Shown here: positions 31,018 through 40,779 of the stretch, piece after piece | Position numbering within the stretch: the first letter of the stretch is position 1 | How the letters are laid out: each line of letters opens with the position of its first letter | Assembly (NCBI RefSeq): GCF_002776525.5 | Contig: NC_045443.1 | Span: forward strand, 39,766,899 to 39,830,898 | Direction: 5' to 3' | Length of the DNA stretch: 64,000 bases | DNA from: Piliocolobus tephrosceles | Lineage: Eukaryota > Chordata > Mammalia > Primates > Cercopithecidae | Program-made: the position numbers and the translations under genes | The notes under the pieces: model-generated | Told to the model about the DNA's origin: nothing | Database searches by the model: none | The model's input: the letters and a program-made list of their open reading frames with translations, nothing else

Positions 31018-33138
31018 ATGCAAGGCTGGTTCAACATTCGCAAATCAATAAATGTAATCCAGCATATAAACAGAATCAAAAACAAGAACCACATGATTAT
31101 CTCAATAGATGCAGAAAAGGCTTTTGACAAAATTCAACAGCCCTTCATGCTAAAAACGCTCAACAAATTCGGTATTGATGGAACGTACCTCAAAATAATA
31201 AGAGCTATTTATGACAAACCCACAGCTAATATCATACTGAATGGGCAAAAACTGGAAAAATTCCCTTTGAAAACTGGCACAAGACAGGGATGCCCTCTCT
31301 CACCACTCCTATTCAACATAGTGTTGGAAGTTCTGGCTAGGGCAATCAGGCAAGAGAAAGAAATCAAGGGTATTCAGTTAGGAAAAGAAGAAGTCAAATT
31401 GTCCCTGTTTGCAGATGACATGATTGTATATTTCGAAAACCCCATCGTCTCAGCCCAAAATCTTCTTAAGCTGATAAGCAACTTCAGCAAAGTCTCAGGA
31501 TACAAAATTAATGTGCAAAAATCGCAAGCATTCTTATACACCAGTAACAGACAAGCAGAGAGCCAAATCAGGAATGAACTTCCATTCACAATTGCTTCAA
31601 AGAGAATAAAATACCTAGGAATCCAACTTACAAGGGATGTAAAGGACCTCTTCAAGGAGAACTACAAACCACTGCTCAGTGAAATCAAAGAGGACACAAA
31701 CAAATGGAAGAACATACCATGCTCATGGATAGGAAGAATCAATATCGTGAAAATGGCCATACTGCCCAAGGTTATTTATAGATTCAATGCCATCCCCATC
31801 AAGCTACCAATGAGTTTCTTCACCGAATTGGAAAAAACTGCTTTAAAGTTCATATGGACCCAAAAAAGAGCCCGCATTGCCAAGACAATCCTAAGTCAAA
31901 AGGACAAAGCCAGAGGCGTCACGCTACCTGACTTCAAACTATACTACAAGGCTACAGTAACCAAAACAGCATGGTACTGGTACCAAAACAGAGATATAGA
32001 CCAATGGAACAGAACGGAGCCCTCAGAAATAATGCCACACATCTACGACCATCTGATCTTTGACAAACCTGAGAAAAACAAGAAATGGGGAAAGGATTCC
32101 CTATTTAATAAATGGTGCTGGGAAAATTGGCTAGCCATAAGTAGAAAGCTGAAACTGGATCCTTTCCTTACTCCTTATACGAAGATTAATTCAAGATGGA
32201 TTAGAGACTTAAATGTTAGACCTAATACCATAAAAACCCTAGAAGAAAATCTAGGTAGTACCATTCAGGGCATAGGCATGGGCAAGGACTTCATGTCTAA
32301 AACACCAAAAGCAACGGCAGCAAAAGCCAAAATTGACAAATGGGATCTCATTAAACTAAAGAGCTTCTGCACAGCAAAAGAAACTACCATCAGAGTGAAC
32401 AGGCAACCTACAGAATGGGAGAAAATTTTTGCAATCTACTCATCTGACAAAGGGCTAATTTCCAGAATCTACAAAGAACTCAAACAAATATACAAGAAAA
32501 AAACAAACAACCCCATCCAAAAGTGGGGAAAGGATATGAACAGACATTTCTCAAAAGAAGACATTCATACAGCCAACAGACACATGAAAAAATGCTCATC
32601 ATCACTGGCCATCAGAGAAATGCAAATCAAAACCACAATGAGATACCATCTCACACCAGTTAGAATGGCAATCATTAAAAAATCAGGAAACAACAGGTGT
32701 TGGAGAGGATGTGGAGAAATAGGAACACTTTTACACTGTTGGTGGGACTGTAAACTAGTTCAACCATTATGGAAAACAGTATGGCGATTCCTCAAGGATC
32801 TAGAACTAGATGTACCATATGACCCAGCCATCCCACTACTGGGTATATACCCAAAGGATTATAAATTATGCTACTACAAAGACACATGCACACGTATGTT
32901 TATTGCAGCACTATTCACAATAGCAAAGACTTGGAATCAATCCAAATGTCCATCAGTGACAGACTGGATTAAGAAAATGTGGCACATATACACCATGGAA
33001 TACTATGCAGCCATAAAAAAGGATGAGTTTACGTCCTTTGTAGGGACATGGATGCAGCTGGAAACCATCATTCTTAGCAAACTATCACAAGAAGAGAAAA
33101 CCAAACACCGCATGTTCTCACTCATAGGTGGGAACTGA
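31018..33138 (+). CDS. L1 ORF2p C-terminal remainder (open, 5'-truncated)
   Basis: This 706-codon frame has no internal stop and ends at the natural ORF2 terminus (residues ...SLIGGN). Aligning motif spacing to human L1 ORF2p (1275 aa) makes it residues about 570-1275. Visible: the motif A Asp in 'SIDAEKAFDKI' (Asp 31), 'TGTRQGCPLSP' (86-96), the FADD box (131-134) with both catalytic Asp, and the C-terminal Cys-rich motif C-x3-C-x7-H-x4-C (Cys 561, 565, His 573, Cys 578). The endonuclease domain, the Z region and the first part of the reverse transcriptase are missing, as are the native start, promoter and ORF1, so it cannot retrotranspose on its own. The start given is simply the first internal Met. 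No frame damage over 2.1 kb means recent insertion, not selection. Confidence 0.85.
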   Translation: MQGWFNIRKSINVIQHINRIKNKNHMIISIDAEKAFDKIQQPFMLKTLNKFGIDGTYLKIIRAIYDKPTANIILNGQKLEKFPLKTGTRQGCPLSPLLFNIVLEVLARAIRQEKEIKGIQLGKEEVKLSLFADDMIVYFENPIVSAQNLLKLISNFSKVSGYKINVQKSQAFLYTSNRQAESQIRNELPFTIASKRIKYLGIQLTRDVKDLFKENYKPLLSEIKEDTNKWKNIPCSWIGRINIVKMAILPKVIYRFNAIPIKLPMSFFTELEKTALKFIWTQKRARIAKTILSQKDKARGVTLPDFKLYYKATVTKTAWYWYQNRDIDQWNRTEPSEIMPHIYDHLIFDKPEKNKKWGKDSLFNKWCWENWLAISRKLKLDPFLTPYTKINSRWIRDLNVRPNTIKTLEENLGSTIQGIGMGKDFMSKTPKATAAKAKIDKWDLIKLKSFCTAKETTIRVNRQPTEWEKIFAIYSSDKGLISRIYKELKQIYKKKTNNPIQKWGKDMNRHFSKEDIHTANRHMKKCSSSLAIREMQIKTTMRYHLTPVRMAIIKKSGNNRCWRGCGEIGTLLHCWWDCKLVQPLWKTVWRFLKDLELDVPYDPAIPLLGIYPKDYKLCYYKDTCTRMFIAALFTIAKTWNQSKCPSVTDWIKKMWHIYTMEYYAAIKKDEFTSFVGTWMQLETIILSKLSQEEKTKHRMFSLIGGN

Positions 33139-33193
33139 ACAATCAGCTCACTTGGACTCGGGAAGGGGAACATCACACAATGGGGCCTATCAT

Positions 33194-33214
33194 GGGGAGG
33201 GGGGAGGGGGGAGG
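33194..33214 (+). repeat. G-rich tract of L1 3' UTR (quadruplex-prone)
   Basis: Four runs of 4, 6, 6 and 3 guanines separated by single A residues. This is the conserved polypurine block of L1 3' UTRs; the pattern satisfies the usual G-quadruplex rule. Confidence 0.9.
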
Positions 33215-33390
33215 GATTGCATTGGGGAGTTATACCTGATATAAATGATGAATTGATGGGTGCTGATGAGTTGATGGGTGCAGCACACCAACATGGCACA
33301 TGTATACATATGTAACAAACCTGCACATTATACACATGTACCCTAGAACTTAAAGTATAAAAAAATATATATATCTATATATATATATAT

Positions 33391-33653
33391 GATTTAATAA
33401 TAAGTCAAGAACAAGAAAAATGTAGATTTGCAAAAAAAGGTAGACTGAGGAAAAAACAAATAGATCATAGCTATTTAGGCTGCAAAATATTATTGGTTAC
33501 TATAGTTGTGCTGAATATTTGACCCAAATTTTCTGGTGATCAAAATGAAAAGGTGAACCTGGGCAGTCACATGGTTCTTAGTGTTCACAAATAATAGAAA
33601 TAAGCACTTACTATAAGATAAATACTAACCACTAAATAGTAAGTTCTAAGTGG
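33391..33653. other. No recognised feature
   Basis: Unassigned AT-rich flank. Confidence 0.3.
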
Positions 33654-33768
33654 TTTGTGTGTGTACATATATGTACACTATATATGAAAATATTGTTTGT
33701 GTGTATATAGTACATGTATGTATATGTGTGTGTACATATCTACATTTATATATAGCTCTATATCTCCA

Positions 33769-33802
<34 letters not shown>

Positions 33803-33803
33803 A
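33654..33803. repeat. Compound TG/TA microsatellite
   Basis: Alternating TG- and TA-rich blocks ending in about 12 perfect TG units at 33779-33802. Valine/cysteine/tyrosine-rich frames on both strands here (33646-33853) are translations of the repeat, not genes. Confidence 0.9.
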
Positions 33804-33849
33804 TCTTCCACATGGACCCCCTCCCCAAAACAACTCATTTTTCAAATGA

Positions 33850-33975
33850 ATAATAAGAGAGGCAAAGTAGTTTGTCCAAGAGCATGCAGCTCAAAATTGG
33901 TGGATCCACATTTTGAACCCACGCAGCCTGACCCCAGGATCTTTGCTTTTCACCATTGTACTAGGCTGTTTCTAA
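33850..33975 (-). mobile_element. MIR SINE, antisense
   Basis: 'gaggcaaagtagtttgtcca', 'agcatgcagctcaaaattgg' and 'ttgaacccacgcagcctgac' in MIR reverse order. Confidence 0.72.
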
Positions 33976-36875
33976 AGGAGCTCATCTCTGTTCCTGAGAA
34001 AAAGAAAAGCTTTTCCAAGTACTTAGTTCTGTCTTTTTATGTGCGGAACATGATGAAGAGAACCCTGAAAGATGTAGTGAACCAAGTTCTTAATGAACTG
34101 TCTTTGCTGAAAGTTAAAGATTTACCATACAAATGCACTTGACTAATGGCATCTATGTGTGAATCTTTGTAGTTTCACTAGCTTTTTTCTGTGTTCATGA
34201 AATGCTTCACTTTATTCTTATTAGTATACAAAATATAAGCCCCATGTACATGTGCTGTAATGCTAGTGAGGAGGAGGAGAAAGGGAGAAGGAAGAAAGGA
34301 AGGGCTGAATCTTCACAGAAATGCACAGTAATATAAGGAAAGAAATAAAATAGCCAGTATCTGCATATGAGATTTGATGTTATGAACTGAAAAGTTTAAT
34401 GGTGACCATCAATTGGTGCTTTAGCCTGGAGAGATGGAATAAAAATGTCGATCTTAATAACACTTTTCATGACTTATTTGATGTTATGTTATAAAACGTC
34501 TTTGAACCGTGACAAATATTCTATGATCTGTCCCAAGGAATTTTGTCCTTAGAATTTTTCAGGATTAAAACCAAAATCACTGAATGTGGAGAAATATACA
34601 TTTTGAGCAATATATTCTTCATGTGCTTAGAATTTAGAAAGTTTTCGGTCTATTCACATTTGATTAGGCCACAGGTGGCTTGCAAACATATAAAACAATT
34701 TACAATGGAGTTTATGTTATATAGCTTGAATTTTTAAAAACTGGCATTGAGAGACTTTTTACTGCTTGTTTGGGAAACCACTGTCTGATTTTCTGTATGA
34801 TTGTACTTTCAACTAATAGTAGGCTTCTAACTTTAGACATTAGTCAAAATGGTCACAATTTTCATTTATTGATTTTTGGGGGAATAATTTCACTTTTGGA
34901 GAGGCTTATTACTCCATCCTCACTGTGTGTATGTGTCCTATATATATGTGTGTGTGTGTATATGTATGTGTATGTATCTCCACTCTTAGAAGGTAGAAGA
35001 CCTGGGACTTATGAAATCTTTGACAGACGGCTCTGGCACAGGCACAGATTGTTGACTGCAGGGAATATTTAAGCTGAAAATATAGTATAATAAAAATAAA
35101 AATAAAAAAAAGAAAATATATGAGGCAGAGGCAAGGACATTGTTGTGCTTCGTTTTTTAATGCACTATTTTTTATTTTTTTGCTTTGGTTTTGTGACTAA
35201 ATTTAAATGTGGGAGGATTTTGTGGGTGTATGTATATTCTATCTGAAAAAAAGTTGTTTGGTGATGCTATGCAATTTTCATTTCTTCAGTCAGGTACATA
35301 GAAATTCACATGGCCTTAAGCTGCAAACATTACCTCATAAATGGAAATGTATCAACAAAATTCAGCCTACTCAAACGAGGCTTTAGAATAACAGCTGCTG
35401 GTACTCTGGCTCAAGAAGCAGGTGTGAGACCACCTACAGTACCAGCTCAGAAAGCTTCCTGTCAGCATGGAAATGGGCATGGGCTTCCCCCAAGGTGCCA
35501 AATGATGCAGCAGATAGAGTAGCAACATGAAGATAAAATGTTGATATGGTTGACTTTTCACAAGCACATGGGTTAGTGCCAGAGAAACAAAAATATTATA
35601 AAACAGCTACTCAAACCAAAGCGTTCAGCCTGCAGCTAATATACCAGGGCCCGTTTCTGAACAAGATTTGTTTTTGTTTATGGATTACCAGGCTATGAAA
35701 ATCCCTGTGGATAGAGGTAGGGAGGAGATAGGGTTGGTCTAATCCATTGTAGGACAGTACTTTGCATATGTTTTTACAATAAAGATCATGTAATATAAAC
35801 CGTATGTGGATGTGCTCCAGAGGGGACTGATTAAGAGTGGAAAACTGAGAGGGCCAACAAACATGGAGGAAACACTTCAGTCAGGGAGGTCCCAGGTTTT
35901 ATTGCCTGAGAACTGTATCACCCACTGCCAAACAGCAAATGGCTCCACCCTACCTGCTCAAATGAAAGTTACAAAAGCAAACGACAAGTGGAGAAATAAT
36001 TAGGAAATCTTTACCTAAAATGTAAAACCAGCACAAGTGCTCTCTGCTATCTTTCATGGAATAGTCCCCATTTGTAGTTCTGAGAGACAGGCAACATCAA
36101 GACATCTTGCACACCCTTGTAAAATCTTGAGAATTTGGCTTGCATTTGCTTACACCCAGCTCTATTTGAAAGATTTTTTTTTTTTTTTTTTTAACCACTG
36201 CATGCAATCACAATTTATCTTAATGTTCTGGTTGATTTTATAGTTTACTAAAAGTCTAAGGTTTTATGATACAACTGAGTGTGGGCCAGGATTCAGTGTT
36301 GGAGAAAGGAGAGAGCTGGCTGATTGCTGCAGGAAGTTACAGGGAGAGGAGTAGAAGAAACCCTTTTGCCTTTATGAATTTAATCTTGATCTGAAAGGTG
36401 CATGGGTTTGAGAGAGTCACATACGTTCTCAGTAAGGTTGTCTGTGCCAACCAATAGCATAGTGTGTGGTGAACTATAAGAGTCTATTATGTGGTTCTAA
36501 GGCATTTTCAACCCACTACAATTTATTTTCCATGAAATTGAGATCTGTGAATAAAATGTAATAGTTCAGTACCAAGGCAGTAACAATTACACTGATTAAA
36601 ATTGAATCTCATTATGTTTATTCTCTTTGGAGATCCAGCATCCTCTGATAAAGGAGGGAATCAACCTAGTTATGTGTCTAAACTATTCTTAGTTCAGTTT
36701 AGGCTGTTAAATCTAAATAGGATAAGGTATGAGATAGATTATTGCAATTAGAAAATAGAAATCTAAAGACATAGTCTAAGATTTTTGTATATAGGAAGGA
36801 CTTCAGAATGGCTCAATAAAACAGAAAGGATATCCATCTGTATAAGCAGATGGAAAGGCCTCTTTATAAGATATT
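33976..36875. other. 2.9 kb mostly unassigned, with simple repeats
   Basis: Contains a purine tract (34265-34307, GGA/GAA rich), a TG/TA-rich run (34923-34978), an A-rich (AAAAT)n patch (35086-35116) and a T-run (36175-36192). I recognise no gene or interspersed repeat. Open frames at 34543-34737, 34770-35072, 35310-35522 and 35806-36003 (+) have no family features; the second derives partly from the TG repeat. Confidence 0.4.
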
Positions 36876-36879
36876 TAAT

Positions 36880-37440
36880 TTTTTAATTAACAAAGTTAAC
36901 TTTTTTTAGAGAAGGTTTAAGTTAACAGCAAAATTGAGTGGAAAGTACAGAACTTCCTATATCCTTGCCCCTTGCATGCGTAGCCTCCCATATTATTACC
37001 CACCAGAGTGGTACATTTGTTATAACTGATGAACCTACACTGACACATCATTATCAACTAAAGTCTATAGTTTACATTCATAGTTTACATTAGTCTTCAC
37101 TCTTGGTGGTGTACATTCTGCAGGCTTTGACAAATGTATAATGACCACTATCCACTATTATAGCACCATACCGAGTAGTTTCACTGCCCTAAAAATCCTC
37201 ACGCCCTACCTATTCATCCCTCTCTTCCCCCAGCCCCTCGTGACAATTAATTTTTTTTACTCCATAGTCTTGCCTTTTCTAGAATGTCATATAGTTGGAA
37301 TCACGTAGTATGTAGCCTTTTCAGATTGCCTGCTTTCACTTAGTCATATGCACTTAAGTTAACTCTGTGTCTTTTCATGGCTTGATAGCTGATTTGTTTT
37401 TAGTGCTGAATAATATTCCATTGTCTGGATACAAGTATTT
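36880..37440 (-). mobile_element. Old L1M 3' end, antisense
   Basis: The + strand reads the reversed 3' UTR and ORF2 end of an old L1: 'ggctttgacaaatgtataat', 'gtttcactgccctaaaaatc', 'agaatgtcatatagttggaa', 'cttttcatggcttgatagct', 'gctgaataatattccattgt'. Within it, 'atagtttacattc' (37067-37079) is tandemly repeated (37080-37092). Confidence 0.78.
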
Positions 37441-38714
37441 AATTTTAAGTTAGGATTCTGCTGAAGTGGAAGAAATAGAAAGGTGGTTTGTGCCATATGG
37501 GGCAGAAAATCAGCTAAATAAACAACTCTCTGCCCGAGCAACAGCTGAAGGGATGAGATTGCACCATTGTTCTTGGCAGAACAGAGTTGGGTTTTCTATT
37601 ATGAAGTACTCTGTCCATTCTGGGAGTTTCCTCATTGTCACAAGGGAATCTCGTTCAATTGAATTCTGTAAATGTTGGACAATATCTGTTAGTGAAGACA
37701 GCTTTCTGTTCAACCATAGAACGCTGGATTCTCCATGCTGCAGGACTGGATTTTCCATGGGCAGAGAACTTCTCATTCAAAGGTAATTTCCAGAAGTCAG
37801 GTTCCATTAAGTGAGGAAGTTGCGTGTCATTAATGTGGCATCGTACCCAAGAGTGTTGGGTTCTGTTTTGCCAAAAAGGGCAGTTTCGTACTGGTAAATT
37901 TTAGTTTCTTTGCTTTGTTTGGTAAACTCATAAAGAAAACTATGTTCTTTAGAGTTAATAGTGAGAAAAGGAGAGAAGTTTTACATAAAGGAAAAGCAGG
38001 TGCAGAAGAGACATTTAGATTGGCATGAAGAAGTTAAGTTTGGGGGCTATTAAAAGAATCAATTAACTAAATAACCATGGTGCATAATAAAGGTGATTAA
38101 AGAGCTGATTACTGCTTTTCCAATCTTGTTGGATTGAGTAGAGTTGGCTTTAAATATGTTCCAGTTTAATGCTGAACGTCATGAGGAGACATGTGGGTTT
38201 TGCAGTTTGTTAATGATGTGTTGCTAGCAGTTAGTTGAGCACTGACGTGGAAGAGCTGGTACTGCTGACTCAACACAATAAACATTTGACTCATCATGAC
38301 AGAGCCTCTTTTCCTGACGAAGGACACCATCTGCCAGAGAGAGTGCAAAAGATTGATTTACAGTCCCTAAAACCATTAACACCAAATGAATTCCAGATTC
38401 CCTCAAATTGCCTGCCTCTTTACAATGCCAGAATAAGCCAGATCTTGTCCTATCCCGTGACCATCAGCACTGGAATGCTTTCACCCTGGTATTTGATTCA
38501 ATGCCCCCTTTCCAAATCCTTGGTCCATCAAGGTGGCCTCTTTTGGTTTCAGCTAAAGAATATGTTGTATTTCATCATTGACTTCTATTAGGCATTGTAA
38601 CCAGGGCATATAGAAATTCCCAGAATAGATTCTGTAAAAATATTATATGTATAAACATGAAGAGAATCAAAGGTCAGTAAACAGCTCACATTGGATTAAA
38701 AGACAGATGAAGTT
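37441..38714. other. 1.3 kb without a recognised repeat or gene
   Basis: Overlapping open frames on both strands at 37466-37786 (+, 106 codons) and 37510-37776 (-, 88 codons), and at 38235-38591 (+, 118 codons). None has a motif I recognise. No poly-A tail or splice-bounded structure was seen. Confidence 0.35.
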
Positions 38715-39660
38715 CTAACCATATATGCCAGGCACTCTAACATATATGCAGATACATAGATGAATAAGGCACCATCCCTAAGCTTGAGGAGTTGTCAGTT
38801 GAGTGTGGTAGAGAGTCATACAAATAAATGCCTACAGTACAGCCTGCTAGAGGCAACAGTATAAATATAAACATAACAGTGATTAACTTTGTGGGGCACC
38901 ATTGTGAGGTGTGTGTCGTGGAAGACTTTACTGAGTTCACAAGGTAGACAAGAGGAGGTGAGAAGGAGCATTCTAGGCAGTAAAAATTACATGCATTGCA
39001 AAAAAAGGCACAGAAATATGGCCATTTTAATAATTAGAAATTCATTATTGTTACAAGATAAAGACGGGAGAGTGAGGGTAGGACAGATCAGTGGCTGGAG
39101 ATCTAAATAGAGGAAACATTATGAGGCAGTTTTTATGCCATTGTTTAGGAGCCGGTGTTTATCTGTAGATCTTGATGGTGGCATTAGTCAGCAGAGGGAC
39201 TGGGTATCCCTGGTGTTTTAGATATTTGTGAACATCTGGGCAGGCGATTTCTTTAGAAGAGAAGATGGGATAGAGGGAGACCAGTTAGGAAGCTATCATC
39301 ATATTTCGGGTGAGAGATGGTCAAGAAGGTTGAAGACAGGATGAAACAGAGCAAAGAGGACAGAGTTAGATGGGAAAGAGACAGAATCTGTAGATCTGGT
39401 TGAATGTGGGGGATGAGGGAAGAATCTGGCTGATTCTTAGCTTTCTGTCACAGGAAAAGAGTCACTACCACATTGAAGCTACAAGTGAGGTAGAGAATAC
39501 TTGAGGACAAGCAGCATTCGTGAGTATATGTGGTGGGGTGCTAATTATGGCAGTGTTAAGAGTGAGGAATTCAAGGCTGAGTACTCTGAATTAGGAGTGC
39601 CTGTGGGACAGCAGGTGGAAGGTCTGGTAGGTGGTGGGATATGAGCATCTGGACTCCATG
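38715..39660 (-). mobile_element. L2 LINE, antisense, long copy
   Basis: Starts with the reversed 3' UTR ('atgccaggcactctaacata', 'gcttgaggagttgtcagttg') and continues into reversed ORF sequence: 'gaggtgagaaggagcattct', 'cattgcaaaaaaaggcacag', 'agggagaccagttaggaagc', 'ttcgggtgagagatggtcaa', 'aggagtgcctgtgggacagc'. Nearly 950 bases with many indels make it one of the longest uninterrupted L2 copies here. Confidence 0.75.
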
Positions 39661-40004
39661 GTCAGGTTGGCATGCTTCATAGGGACTCTCGCATCTAGGC
39701 ATTTTGTTCTTGGAAAAAAGATACACTGAAACTTAATGTTATTTGATCCTACTTGTCAGAAGTTCAGCTTGGTGGGGTTCTAGTTTCTAAGATATCTGTT
39801 ATTCCAAATATCCTAAATTTCCATTTCAGTTTCTCAGTGATTACGGGTAAGACAAAAATCTGTTCCTAGCCTTGTTCTTTACCTTTTCTTCTTGCAGTGG
39901 AGAATGTTGATAGCACTTATTTTGAACCAAAAAGAGCTATGTCCCTGTCTAATATTTCAACTCCATTTCATGTCTCTTTCTCTCTCTCTCTCATCATACT
40001 CTAG
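39661..40004. other. No recognised feature apart from (TC)n
   Basis: A short (TC)n run lies at 39975-39992; otherwise unassigned. Confidence 0.35.
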
Positions 40005-40245
40005 TCACTGTTTTAAATGCAACACCTTTCCTGTTTTATCTAACCCTCATGGCAACTGTGCTCTTAGCTTCAACAAGTGCTTCTGCAACAAGTTCTTTTT
40101 AGCTCAGTTTTAAAGATGATCAAATAGACTGACACAAGTTAAGTGAATTTTCCATGGACAAAAAGAGCTGGAATTTGTAGAACTGGAATTTGAACACAAC
40201 TAATTCCAATGTCTCTGTTCTTAACCACTAACTTAAATTGACATT
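40005..40245 (-). mobile_element. MIR SINE, antisense, with insertion
   Basis: 'cactgttttaaatgcaacac', 'tatctaaccctcatggcaac', 'agctggaatttgtagaactg', 'gaatttgaacacaactaatt', 'tctgttcttaaccactaac' follow the reversed MIR order, with about 30 extra bases in the middle. Confidence 0.6.
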
Positions 40246-40464
40246 TATATTTTTCATGACTGTATTCAATAATATTCATTTAACATTCCATGAAGTTTAA
40301 AAAAATGAACAAAGGAATACAACTAAACATAACTCTAGCACTTCTTTTCACCTAATTTATAATACAAAGCTTTATAACATACCTGGAAAAATGTTATTTA
40401 TACGGTCCAAGATAATGTATCGACTCATATAAAAGGGTAAACTTTCATTTTGTGGCTTTTTAGC

Positions 40465-40536
40465 TGGAAACATCTTCATTCTTTTAATTTCTTCTATGAC
40501 CCATGGGTTATTTAGAAATGTGCTATTTAATTTCTT
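40465..40536 (-). mobile_element. Old L1M ORF2 piece 1, antisense
   Basis: 'atttcttctatgacccatgg', 'gttatttagaaatgtgctat' is reversed L1 ORF2. Its continuation is found at 46045, on the far side of the younger L1, which makes this the left half of the interrupted host element. Confidence 0.72.
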
Positions 40537-40560
40537 TTTTTGTTTTAATTTAAAAAACCC

Positions 40561-40615
40561 CATGTACCTATGTAACAAACCTGCACATCCTGCAGGTTTG
40601 TTACATAGGTAAATG
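40561..40615. repeat. Fold-back palindrome at L1 3' end
   Basis: 'tacctatgtaacaaacctgc' (from 40565) and 'gcaggtttgttacataggta' (to 40611) are exact inverse copies; the full arms are 21 bp (40565-40585, 40591-40611) with a 5-bp spacer, and 25 bp with one mismatch if extended to 40561 and 40615. Both arms are L1 3' UTR sequence, one in each orientation, so the terminal part of the element is an inverted duplicate. Confidence 0.93.
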
Positions 40616-40779
40616 TGTGCAACAGTGGTTTGCTGCACCTATCAACCCATCACCTAGGTATTAAACCCAGTGTGCATTAGCTATTTATCCTGATGCTCTC
40701 CCTCCTCCCACCCTTCCCCACAACAGGCCCCAGTGTGTGTTTTTCTCCTCCCTGTGTCCAAGTATTCTCATTGTTCAGC

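Larger units (their letters stand above)
31006..33390 (+). mobile_element. Young 5'-truncated L1 retrotransposon, sense (Old World monkey type)
   Basis: Homology to L1 begins abruptly at about 31006 within the ORF2 reverse transcriptase and continues without interruption to the 3' end: ORF2 stop at 33136-33138, a 3' UTR with the conserved G-rich tract (33194-33214), and terminal 'ctagaacttaaagtataa' followed by an A/TA-rich tail (33360-33390). The 3' UTR has 'gatgagttgatgggtgcagc', which I associate with cercopithecoid L1s. An 18-bp tandem duplication in the 3' UTR (33247-33264, 33265-33282) appears private to this copy or its subfamily. I could not identify a target duplication with confidence. 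The 5' truncation is the common outcome of target-primed reverse transcription. Confidence 0.93.

Noticed and set aside
33646..33853. Open frames rich in Cys/Val/Tyr/His on both strands
   Set aside because: They are translations of the TG/TA microsatellite.
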